Source: Fonticula-like sp. SCN 57-25 (lineage: Eukaryota; Nucleariida; Rotosphaerida). Taken from it: DNA of 21,590 nt. The translations under genes and the position numbers were made by a program. Every line of letters starts with the position of its first letter. The first letter of the stretch is position 1. Shown piece by piece: positions 1 through 11,000 of this stretch. The stretch lies in NCBI GenBank assembly GCA_001724245.1, contig MEDX01000080.1, forward strand, positions 1 to 21,590. Reading direction: 5' to 3'. Under the pieces are notes generated by a model. It did no database searches, was not told the origin of the DNA, and worked only from the letters and a program-made list of their open reading frames with translations.

Positions 1-620
1 CTTTCCGTTGAACGTGTGCCTTTGATTTTTCCACGAATCAGAGAGCTTCAACGTGTTCAGGATCGGAATTTTCGGACGCTTTTTGCAAACTTTTGCGGTA
101 TTTTGCCAGGGCCGTAAGGGTGGACCATATGGAAAACGAGGAGAATATAGCGTGAAAGAGTAGAACAAAGATTTATTGATCAAGAATCTTTCACAGGACG
201 CGTTCGGTACTGTAAAACGCCCCGAAGTGTACAATGAAATAAACTGAAACATCATCTATGATTCAATTGGATAGGTCTTGGTGAAGACTTTGGCTAGAAA
301 CCGATTTTCTTTTGGAATCTTTTCCCGTTAGAGTCAGAGTCTTTTCTTTTTTACCAAACAGGCTTCATCTGCGTAGCAAGCTAACTCATGAAACAGCTGC
401 TCAAAAATCATCATACACGGGCACAAATCCCGCTTGAATATCTCGTCATCACAGATTGAACGCGAAATGAAGCAAATATCACATGCACAACTGCTTGCGG
501 CCGTTCAACGTTATTGACCGAAAAGCCATGTTCACCGCAATCGTTTCTATCATTGTGTGCTTATCGGTCACTCTCGTTGAAACAGTTTATTGTTTAGCCA
601 AACACGCTTTATATATTGAA
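1..620. other. Intergenic DNA left of LOA1
   Basis: I see no supportable gene here. The stretch is AT-richer than the coding part. Reading frames across it are short or are the antisense of the LOA1 3' end. It holds the 3' flank of LOA1 and presumably the flank of a gene beyond the window edge. No tRNA, repeat array or transposon was recognised. Confidence 0.6.
586..591 (-). promoter_or_regulatory. Candidate poly(A) signal of LOA1
   Basis: The minus strand reads AATAAA about 30 nt past the LOA1 stop codon, a usual distance for a polyadenylation signal. This rests on motif and position only. Confidence 0.5.
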
Positions 621-1956
621 TTACTTTTTCTTTTTGCTGTCAGGCTTGTATCCCTGCTGCTTGTTGCCGTAATACTGCAAGAAGCCAATCTTATCCTCCA
701 CGGTCGCTCTTGTCCTGCGCACGCGGAGCATCTGCACGAGGCAGGTTCCCCAGTGGAGAGCGTTGTTGACGCTCTTGTCGGCGTCCGCAGGGACGGCCGA
801 CTCTGCCAGCGGGAGGTACAACACGTGGAGGTTATTGCTGGGCTGGCAGAGCAGGCGGAACACGTGCAGCGCGGCGCTGCCGGCAGAGTAGACGGGCGAA
901 AAGTCATTGTACGGATACCTAAACAGTTGTGAGCCGTGCCTCTAGCGCGAGAAATAGCGCACTTGAAGGCGATAAGCTGCACCTTGGTGCCAGCGGGATA
1001 GTCAACCTGCTCCAGGACGGGCGCGAACGACATGACAGAGAGGCCGTTCGAAGTGGTGCCTTCGGGGAACACAACGACCGGACCAAGGCTGCCCTTGCGG
1101 GCCGCGGCAAGAACGTCGGCCAGCGGCTCCAGAACGGCGTCCTGCGGGGCAGCAAGCACGGGAGCACCGAACGAGCGGCGCAGAGCAGTGATCCACGAGA
1201 TGCGCTCAACGAGGCCAGGTGCCAGATCCTGGGCGTTGTCGGCCTGGCGCTGGTAGGCGTGAACAAAGGTGGGGGTGAACCTGCGAGAAAACCGTCAGTA
1301 AACGCAGGCAAAGTCAATCCATAATAAAGATTACCTGAATTGAAGGTACAAAACATCAATATACGAGACGTGGTTTGCAATGATCAGATCGCCAGAGCCG
1401 ATCTCTGACGCCAGGGCGCCCGCCGAGCCTTCCGAGTGCCGCCTGAACGCATGGTGTCAATAGGGGTAAGTTCAAATGAATGAGTGGCGCACCCGCGCAG
1501 CAGAGAGGCACGAGACGAAGAAATCCACCAAAAACCACTGAATAGAAGCAGTGCGCGCGCGCCCATTGAGTTTGTGTACCGCGAAAACGCACGCCTCAGC
1601 GGTGCGATGGGGATCTGGCACTGGTCAGTACGACGATTGAGCGCAAGCGTCCCGTACAATGTTGGCAATGGCGTTCACGAGGACCATCCACAGAGACACA
1701 ATAATGACAAAGGGACCGCGCAGAATAGCAAGCACAGGGCCGAATAGGTAGTTCTTGAGGGCGACAAGCGCGCCGCCGCTCGACTGTAGCAATGACGTAA
1801 GTGACATGGACAACGCGTAAAACGTCGCATACCTTGAGCGGCAAGAACGGCTGAATGCCAGTTCCCGCATCCTGTTAAGCACCCACAGACGCTCTATTAG
1901 CTATTTAAGGCTACCGCACGCGCATCCCGCACCGTGAACCTGCTGTACTTCTCCAT
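621..1956 (-). CDS. LOA1: LOA1/Vps66-type lysophosphatidic acid acyltransferase
   Basis: Likely an ER or lipid-droplet 1-acylglycerol-3-phosphate acyltransferase that moves an acyl group from acyl-CoA to lysophosphatidic acid (family knowledge). Exons (minus): 1933-1956, 1833-1871, 1658-1783, 1493-1620, 1335-1442, 963-1280, 621-918; 1041 nt, 346 aa. The spliced start MEKYSRFTDAGTGIQPFLP matches the usual N-terminus of this fungal family and decides the start. Two hydrophobic stretches (about residues 31-63 and 74-90) are membrane anchors. Acyltransferase motif I is NHVSYID (H130, D135), and the FPEGTTSNG motif is at residues 213-221. The protein ends in KKKK, which fits a dilysine ER-retrieval signal. 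The longer unspliced frames at 587-1159 and 919-1380 are artefacts of reading through introns. It is divergent from the BEACH gene across 126 bp. Family assignment is firm; acyl specificity is not visible. Confidence 0.9.
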
Positions 1957-2082
1957 CCCCGCGACCTGCACCGACCTGCACAGTCAGCACCAAGTGAGTC
2001 AGCAGACCAAGCAGGGCTGCCACAAGCCTGTTGATCGTCAGTTGTGGATCGTCCCCAGGTTTACCGCCATCTGTGACGCCAA
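1957..2082. promoter_or_regulatory. Divergent promoter LOA1 / BEACH gene with a TGAGTCA site
   Basis: These 126 bp separate two divergent start codons, so both promoters must fit here or overlap the 5' exons. A perfect TGAGTCA (Gcn4/AP-1 type bZIP site) lies at 1995-2001. No TATA box is evident. Whether the site works is inference. Confidence 0.5.
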
Positions 2083-5000
2083 ATGGCGGCAGATGCGGTG
2101 GCGGCCTCCGCCCGTGCTCCGGGAGAGGCCGCGCTATGGCGCTTGTTTCAAGAATACGACAGGACACCCAACGCCAAAGTGCGTATTGTATGTTTGCGCC
2201 GCTCGATCTCTGACGATTGCGCCAGGACAAGGAGGCGCGTCTAGAAGAGGTCTTGTTAGCGTTCAACCAGACGTTCCAGGCAGGGCAGCTCGATGTCGAG
2301 GTTCTCCCTTACAGGTTTGCTAAGCTTTGTAGGGTTGCATGTGATGCTAATGTTGCCTAGGTTCCCGTTTGCCGGGACGTGGATGCGCGATCTGTGCGTC
2401 TACTTTGTGTCGTGCCTGGACGACCTGCGGGCCAACCCGCCAGAGGTACGCCGCGCGTTGCGGATGAGTAGCGTTTGCTCAGTTACATGAACAGGGAGTT
2501 GAAAACAGCCAGGAGGCGGTGGTGAGCCTGCTGACGGGGAAAGAGGGCTTTCGGAATGGAAAGCAGGTCCTCATTGCGCTGGAGCTCCTGTCATCTTCGG
2601 TGCGTTTCCGCGATTCATTGATGTTGCGGCAACTGATGCGTCATCTCGCAGACCAAGGTGCTCGCAATGAACGCGACCCCCGTTAGCTTTCCTCCGCTGC
2701 TCGTTGGGCTTTTGGAGTTTACCATTGCCTGGATGGCGCATCCGACACGCCTCGAGTACACAGAGCCGCTCTCGAGCGTCTATTTTTTGCTACTTAGGAT
2801 AATTGGCAAACTGTGCCGCCGCGGCTATCTCTGTGAGACTGTTGTATCCAGTCCGTTCATGGCCATTGGCGACTTTATTCTTCTTTTGCAGGTACGTCTT
2901 GCAGCGATGACTGTTTACGTTGTCTCATATTACTAGCACCCCGATCTGGCCACCGAGGCGGCGTCGATGGGCGCCACGCGCTCGACGCTGTGGGAGCTTT
3001 CCCTAAAGGTGCGCGTGACTTTTGTTTGTCGTAAGATGCTGAATGTGAGATTAGGTCGATCGTCTGCCTGGAGTGCATGCGATGCAGCGCGCTGTTCTTG
3101 CAGCGTACACGCACCTCGCAGACCATCTTTGCATGCAGTCGTCGGGGGTCGATACTCTTTGCGATCTACAATTTGTCCCCCGCATGATTTATACATTGAG
3201 GGCGCGCGCGTCAGAGGCGCCCGCCGTATGCCTCGACGCGACCGACCTTCTCGTGCGGACGGTGCTCACAGCCTCGCAGCTTTCGCCCAGAATGGTGATG
3301 GAGCTGCGTCGCACAAATGGTCCGTCTCAATGCCGTGCTTGTTTTGCTCACATACTGCCACAGCCTACAACACGATGGTTGACGTGGCGCTTTGGATGGA
3401 AGAGTTTGGCGGCCTCAATGACACGGCCCATTTCTTGGGCACCTTTTGGCGTGTCCGCGTGGTCGGGTCGCCGCTCAAGATCGAGCCCGATCCGGATGTG
3501 CTTTCCACGCGGCCAACGCCCCTGAACCGGCCCCGTACGACTTGCTGATCCTTTTTACCGTATCCTGACAATGGGTTTTTGCCAGAGCTTCCAAAGGGCA
3601 CGTTTGACCCAGGAGTTCACATCGACTCGCTCGAGACAGTTAGCGCATGGCTGGATATTTTTTCGCGCGCCAAAACAGTCGCTGTGCAGCGTCTTTTGCT
3701 TGCTTACGTACGCCGATTGAACCCGCCTAATTCATGTACTCACGTCCGACTAGCTCTACGACGCGTTTGTGGTCAGCACGATGAATTACGCGAGGGTGCA
3801 GTCGCTGCCGGTCTGCAAGGTGCTTCTTTCGTCGCTGTCGACGACGGACCTGGCCGTCAAGGCGGACATTTTGCGGATATTTTCGCTTTTGCTAAACGAC
3901 GGCTACCAGCTAATAGCTGCCATTGCCATCTACGTGGCCCAGCTCAACAGTGTGTACCGCTATATTTCGCAATGCGCAACTAACGATTTTTTGTAGCGTC
4001 AAGCGTTCATACGGCGCTCATGCTCATCCAGCATATGCTGATGCAGATCGGCCAAACGCCCGCGCTTCGCGCCCAGCTCGTGCAGGCCGGCGTGATTCCC
4101 CTCGTACTCTCGTTTGTGATTGTGGCGTCGCAATCACCGTTGCGTCCGTCGTTGAAGGCAAACACGCGCGACATTAGCCTATCAATCGACGTTCTCACGG
4201 GTACGCGCTGCTATTTCGAGCCTCTTGTTTCTTATTTTTTCCGGTTTAGCCATTTCGCGCAGCGGTTACTACACCTCGCCGCGCGAGCTTTTCGAGTCGC
4301 ACAGCCACGAGCAGCACGACCTTCCGCAGGACGGCGAACTGCTGGAAGGCGAGGTGTCGTCTGTTTTGAACGAGCTGACGTTCCTGGCCCTTCAGCTGCT
4401 TCTTGCTGTTCTCGAAGAGTCGGCCAACCACACGAGCGCTCAAACGAGCGCCCTGCTTCACCGGGTACGCATGATGGTTGTTTCTGTGCTGCTTCTGACG
4501 AATTTCGCAGATTTTCCCGCTCACTCGTGACCCTGTCCTGCGTGCGGGCGCGCTGAATCTTATCGAGCGCCTCTCTGCGGTTTATCAGCAGGACAGCGGC
4601 GACATTGTTGGCGGTGCGTATCAAATTTACCGCACTATTTTATGCTTACGGTTTCCTTAGGATTGCTTGCCGAGCTCAATACCGCCGGCGAGCCGCAGAT
4701 GCTCGAGGCAGCTCGCTGCACTCAGCCGCACATTCTCGACCTACGCAAAGTACGGTTGCTTATTTTCTTTATCGCTTGCTCATTGTGACTCCAGGATGTT
4801 GCTCGATCGCTTGCGTCGATCCTGTCGACGGGCCGCCGTCTGCAGACGTCGTTTGGTGACCGCGGCGGATTCGAATTGATGACCACGCAGCTCCGCATTC
4901 TCACGCAGCAGTGCGAGTCGCTCCCCCCGCCGACCGCCGCCACGTGGGACGATCGCAGCGTGATTCATTTCAAGGCCGTCGAGCTCATCCTGGAGATGCT

Positions 5001-8000
5001 CTACACGCTGTCGTTTGCACTCAAGGACCACCAGGACAACCGCCGGCGCTTTGTTGACATTGACCGCTTTGAGACGCTTTTTGTGGCCCTCAAGAGCTCG
5101 TTCTTGCACACGCCCGCCATCGAGCTCCGCATCTGCGAGGCGCTGTTCCACATGGCGGTGCGCGTGGGATGGCCATTCTTTACCGACGTTCCGTTTTTCC
5201 ACGAGGGGCTGCGCAACATCTCGCCGTTCCTCCGCCTTCGGATTCACTCCAAGGACTATAGCGCAGCTGCCCTGGCGCCGTACTTTGCCTCCACCATGGA
5301 GATTCCGGTTGTGCTAGCGGCCTTCCGCACGTACCTGGAAACGCATGTGCCCGAAAAGGGGAAGCTTTTGCTGCTCTTTGGCTTGCTTCAGCGGTACCGC
5401 TCGGTCAAGGGAACGTCCATCTTGGCCGGAAAGGAGCGCGAGCGCATGCTTGCGGTTGCCAAGACCATGGTCGCAGGGTTCCCCGCGCTCAACGATCTTT
5501 TGACCCCTTTGATTTCTGCCCTGCCGTCCGTGGACTGCCTGGACTCTTTGCGGAGTGCCGTCGAAGTTCAGCTCGCGGACGACACCTTTTCTGAATTTTT
5601 GGAGCAGTACTGCGAGTCGATCTCGCCGCTGTCGATGAAGCGCGACTGCGCGCACTCGATGCGCGCCATCGTGATTGAGAGCCCCGAGCTGATTGGCGTC
5701 GCGGTTCGCCTCCTGAGCGCGTACTACGGCGCTTGGCGGCAGGCGCAACTGGCGCCAAAGACGGTGGCGGGACAAAAGCCCGATCGGCAAGTTCGGCGCG
5801 GTCATTCGCTCCTCTCTCTCTCGCCTTCGCTGCACGTGTCGGACGCTGTGCTGTTCAAGATTATGATTTCGTACATGCTGGAGCAGCTGCCGCTCATCGC
5901 CGGCGCCCTGCCGAGTAATCTTGCAATCTTATGCAACTACGGGCTGGTCAGCGTCGTCGTGACGTCCTTTTCCGACGCGCTGCAGGACGCCAACGTGTTT
6001 ATCCAGCCGCAGCTGTTGAATGTTATTTCGCAGCTCGCTCGTCATCGCATGTCCAACGTCGAGCTTAGGCAGATTCTCGAGTTGCTGCGCGGGCCAGAGT
6101 ACCCGACCAACTTTTTGAGCACGCTCGTGGGTATTGCCGAGCACCAGCACAACGAGAGCGCACTTCCACGCCACTATATCGGTACGCATTGTAGATATTG
6201 GTGATATTTGGCTCACTGTCGTGTAGATTTCAATTCGGTGCTTGAGGGGCATGGTGCGATAGAGATGCCGCTAAAGGACGTTCTATGGCCGCCGCCCAAG
6301 AGGTGCGATTTCTCCTTTGACCAAGCCAGTCTCTAACGATTGCGTGTAGTTTTGTTATTGCCTTTTGGGTTTGCATTGTTGGGCGTGTGGGTTACAGCAC
6401 GCCCGGCTACAATATTTGCCTGCTGCAGATGGACGGCGGAGGCAGTGGTCCGATCACGTTCCGCGTCGGAATCCGCGACAAGGTGCTGTACATCATCAAC
6501 AGCGAGGAGGAAGTCCAGTTCAATGGCTTCGAGTTTGACGAGGACATTTGGTACCACGTGGTCGTTCAGCATTCGCGGTCGCGCGTCGTTGCTCGCAAGG
6601 CGAGTGGCCGCGCGTCGCTCTGGGTGCAGGGCATCAAGCGGGATGACGTGGCGCTTGCCTACCCGGCAGCAGGCTCTGTGCCGACGATTCGGCTCATCTG
6701 CAACCCCAAGATCTCGCACCTCGTGCACGAAAACAGCTCGCACAGCTGGCAAGTCGGCAATGTTCAGGTGTTTGACGACACGCTCTTGAGCGAAGTGGAC
6801 GGTATGCTTGCCTACTTTGTGTCTTTTTGTTGACGAACTTTTCCAGTGTTTCTTCTCTTTGCGCTCGGGCCGAATTATGTGGGCGAGTTTACCGAGACAC
6901 TTGACCAGTTCCAGACATACGACCTTTTGTCTGCGTCCAATATTTCGCTGTACCGCTCGCACCTCGAGCTGCTCAACAATATCGGCCAGTTTTCCCTCGC
7001 GCCGCTCGCCGACCGCTACCTCTTGCTGTTTAACGCGCGCGACTGCTGTACGAACACACGTTTGCTGCTATGATCTCTGACTCGTGATTTTTGAAGCCGT
7101 TCTGCAGCACTACATGGCCATTTCGCCAAACACCGAGTTTGTGCTGACGCAGGCGCGCTCGTTGTCCTACGCGTCGGCCTCGCTCGTTGGCGGCGCGGCG
7201 TATCGCAACCAGCGCGGCATGAGCGAGGCGGTGGTCGACATTGGCGGTATCGGCGTGTTCGTGTACCTCGTCGCCCGCTCGTCGGTGCGTACTTTGAGTT
7301 GTACGTGGATGTTTCTGACTTTTTGTCGCAGGATGTCTGCAACGCAATGCGACTGTGTCATTCGCTGCTCAAGCACAACCCGCTCACGACAGCTCAGATG
7401 AGGAACATTCAGGGATTCGACATGCTGGGCAAGTTTATGCGCACAGAAAAGTGCGAGCTCAATGCCGAGCTGCTGCAAGTAGCGCTTCAGATGGCGTGTG
7501 CGTTCATTGAGCGCGACCGCTCTGTTGGCCCGAGCCGCGCGGTCGAGATGGAGAAGGGCATGGCGCACTGCAGCATTATCATCAATGCGCCGGCTTTCAA
7601 GAGCTTGCTGCTCGACTGGCGCATTTGGAGGCGCGCTCCCGACGACTTTAAGGCCGCCTTGTTTGAGAACTTGGTTATGCTCATCATTGACAATGTTTAC
7701 GCCGAGATGAACGTGCAGCAGATGCGCGCCGTTGGTACGCATTTAGCTTTTTGCTGCTTTCGTGCTGACAACATTGTTATGCAGACGCACTCGGCCAGCT
7801 GCTCTTTATGTTTCAAGAGGAAGAGTTTTACCCCGCCCCCGTGGTGCCTCCGATGGTCGCTCTCGTCCGCTGCCTCCTCACGAGCCCGCCCTCGACGGCC
7901 GAAGTGCACGCCCTCGTAAACTACATTGTCGGCTCGCATCGCACGACCGACAGCTTTACGACGTCTTTCCGCGTGGCGCAGGTCCGCCGCATTGGCCGGA

Positions 8001-11000
8001 TGAATTCCGAGTCGCTGAGCAGCATCTCGATGGACTCGATCAACGAGCCTCCGACGCCGCTCATCAGGGAGCCGCCGATGCCCGCCGCTTCCGCTGCGTC
8101 GCGCACCGGCGTATCAGTCCGCGAAGCCGTTCTTCAAATGCTGCTTGGTGCGTATTCGTATGAATATTTGGTTTTTCTAACATTGCGATAGACCTGATGA
8201 TTACGCATGGTGATGTTTTGGTTGAGGAAGTTGCAAGCCAGCTCAATGCCGAGGCGCTGCTCGCCTTGATCAGTCACGAGAGCCTTGCGACGCGCGTGCT
8301 GCTGCTGCAGATTTTGGATGTGTTTATCCACACGCCCTCTCTCGGCGTCATCCCCAAGCTGTCGCGCGTGAACGGCTTCCAGCTGCTGGCGAACCAGCTC
8401 AGGCAGCACAATGTCAACGAGGAGATTATGGACCTGCTCTTTTCCATGACGCAGCACATCCCCGTCTTCCCGAACGTGCCGCATCGCAAGAAGCCCGTTG
8501 TCGCTGTTCCCACCCTGCGCCGACAGAACGACGCTGACGCGCACAAAACGGCCGCCGTGCGTTGGAAGCTTACATATTTTATGTTTATTTACTGATTTTG
8601 ACAGGCCGCGTTTATTTCGGTTGTCATCAACATCGTGGACAATACGCGATACGACACGCCGCTCTGGCTGAGGACAATGTCGCGCCTGAGCGAGCTTTTC
8701 CAGACGAACACTGCAGTGCAGGAACTCATGTTCCAGGAGGCGTACGTCGACCCGCTCTGCGACCTGCTGGGAGTCGGCGACGACTCTGACCTTCTCCAGG
8801 AGGCGGACTCTAGCCTTCAGAGGTACAACTGGCTGACCATTAAACGTCGTTTCTAACGTAGTTTTCTAGCGCTGTGTTTCCTGAGAGCCCTGGTTCGACC
8901 ACGCCTGGCCGCCGACCGCCCAACTTTGATTCGAGTGCGGATGGGTCGTCGAGGCCGCCGTCGCCCGACCTGTCGACTGGAGCTGAGCCGCCGACGCTGT
9001 TTGACTCATCCATGGTGGGTTTGCAACGGCAGGCTTCGCGCCACGACAGTCAGCTTGCCATGGTGCGCTGCTATTATTTGCCTTTCTTTTCTGACCTTTT
9101 TAAACAGCCGATGTCGACTCCGCTCGAGTCGGTCCCGCCCGTCATCGACACGTCGCGGCCGGTTTTCCGCGAGGATTCGTCGGAAAAGGACATGGACGTT
9201 GTTGAGCTGCTCCAGCTGATTGCAGTGACCGGATGCCGCCAGCGCCACTTTAACGTGCTGGAAGAAATCCTAACATCGCTCCTTCGCCTGGACGGTTCAC
9301 GCAACACGGCGGGCGGCCTTTCAAAGGCCAAGGTCTTGCAGTACGATTTTTACAAGCGTTGGTTTACGTGTACTGACTGTGTGAATTGCAGCTTGCAACG
9401 GCTGGTTCTCTCGGCTGTTCTGTTGTACAGCAAGGAGCGCGAGGCCGAGGGCTTTTTCGTGTCGGTTAGCACCATGGCCGTAGAGCACATTATGTGGGCC
9501 AGCGGCAGCGGCCGCGCAGCAACGGGTTCGGCGACGCCAGCCAGTGATCTCAACGCAGCGCTGCCTGTCGGCCCCGGCCCGGACGACGACGAGTTCCGGT
9601 TCATCCAGTTTGTGTTTGGTTGCCTCACGGGTGCGATTTTTGTCGTGTTAATCATTCAGTACTTATTCTCGCTTTCGCAGGCAACATGCATCCGTCAAAG
9701 GAGGAGACGTCGGGCGTCGAATTTTTGCCGTTTTTCGCTATCCAGATGGCGCTTCACTCGCAGCGGGTATGCACTTTACAACCTAACACATCTCGTAGCT
9801 AACGTAATGATAGACGCGCCTGATTCTGCATCTCTTGTCGCCCGCCTCTCCTGTGGCCTATCGCGAGTTTGTCATTTTGCAGCTGGCGGGCCTTCAGACC
9901 GAGCTCGAGACGGACGCGCAGTTCAAGGTCATGCTTGTGCGGTATGCGACGGATATGCTTTACGCTCCGTTCAAGCCCAAGGTTCGCCACGCGGCTGCCA
10001 AGCTGCTTGCCATGGCGCTTCGCCGCAACGACAAGCTCTTCCAAGCCGCGTACGAGGGCGGCCATAACCCGATGCTGACGGACGCCCCGCCCGGCTTCAA
10101 TGCTGCATATCTGCAGGAAGTCCACGCCGAGGAGGAAAAGACGCGCGCTGCCGAGCTGCGCTGGCGTGCTGAGCGCCTCGAGGGAACGCGCAAAAAGGAG
10201 TCTGCGATCCGCAAGCAGAAGCAGGTACTTCGCAACGACATTCTGCAGCGCTCCGCGTCCATGATGAACATGCAGCACCGCCGCCTCAAGCACCACTACC
10301 AGCAGATTGCCATTGCTCACGACGGCGACCGCGCTGTCGAGCGCCGCTGGCGGTCCCTGATCCAGGTGATGACGCACCCGCGCGGCGTCTGGGCGGCGCC
10401 CCGCGACCTCTCCACGTTCACCTGGACGACTGACCGCACCGAGGGGCCGTCGCGCAAGCGCTCGCGCCTTGTCCTTTCAGACAGGCCGATGCCGTTCCTT
10501 GTGCCGCGCAATTTCGCGCCAGGAAGCCACGACCCGGGTATGTTTCCCGCGCCGGCGGCAGAGGACAAGGACGTGCCGTTTGACAACGAGCTGGCGACGC
10601 TCGCGCGTCTTCCGCACCTCTTTGACGACGTCGAGGATGCGCACCACAGCTCGAACACAAAGAGCCTGTCGCCAGAGGAGCGCCTCGTCCTCATGACGCC
10701 GTGCACGCGCATCACGCCCTTTGCACAGGTGCGTGAAACACTCTATTTCAAACATTTGCTAATGTTTTGCGTGGCAGACGTCGGTGGATTTGCTGATCAC
10801 GTCACACAGCGTGCATATCGTGGGCGACACTGCGCTGGAGCTCGTGCCGCCGCAGATCACCCAGGTTCCCACAGGTGCCTCGTTTAGCTTTTTTTTTTCT
10901 TTTGCTGACTTTTTCAAGATGGCGGGTCGGCAGTGGGCGTGCAGCGCAACCCGGCGTACCGTCGCGTCATGAGCGAGGGTTACGTCATCCTCGGCAACGC

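Noticed and set aside
483-932. Plus-strand frame of 149 residues at the left end
   Set aside because: Its second half is antisense to the last LOA1 exon, and its first half has a hydrophobic run but no domain, promoter or splice evidence.
5314-5835. Minus-strand frame of 173 residues inside the BEACH gene
   Set aside because: It is antisense to the long exon 4795-6181, with Arg/Gln/His-rich composition typical of the shadow of GC-rich coding DNA.
8874-10067. A separate 397-residue gene
   Set aside because: It is read-through of exons and stop-free introns of the BEACH gene; splicing at 9063-9107, 9341-9391 and 9631-9680 gives the continuous protein.
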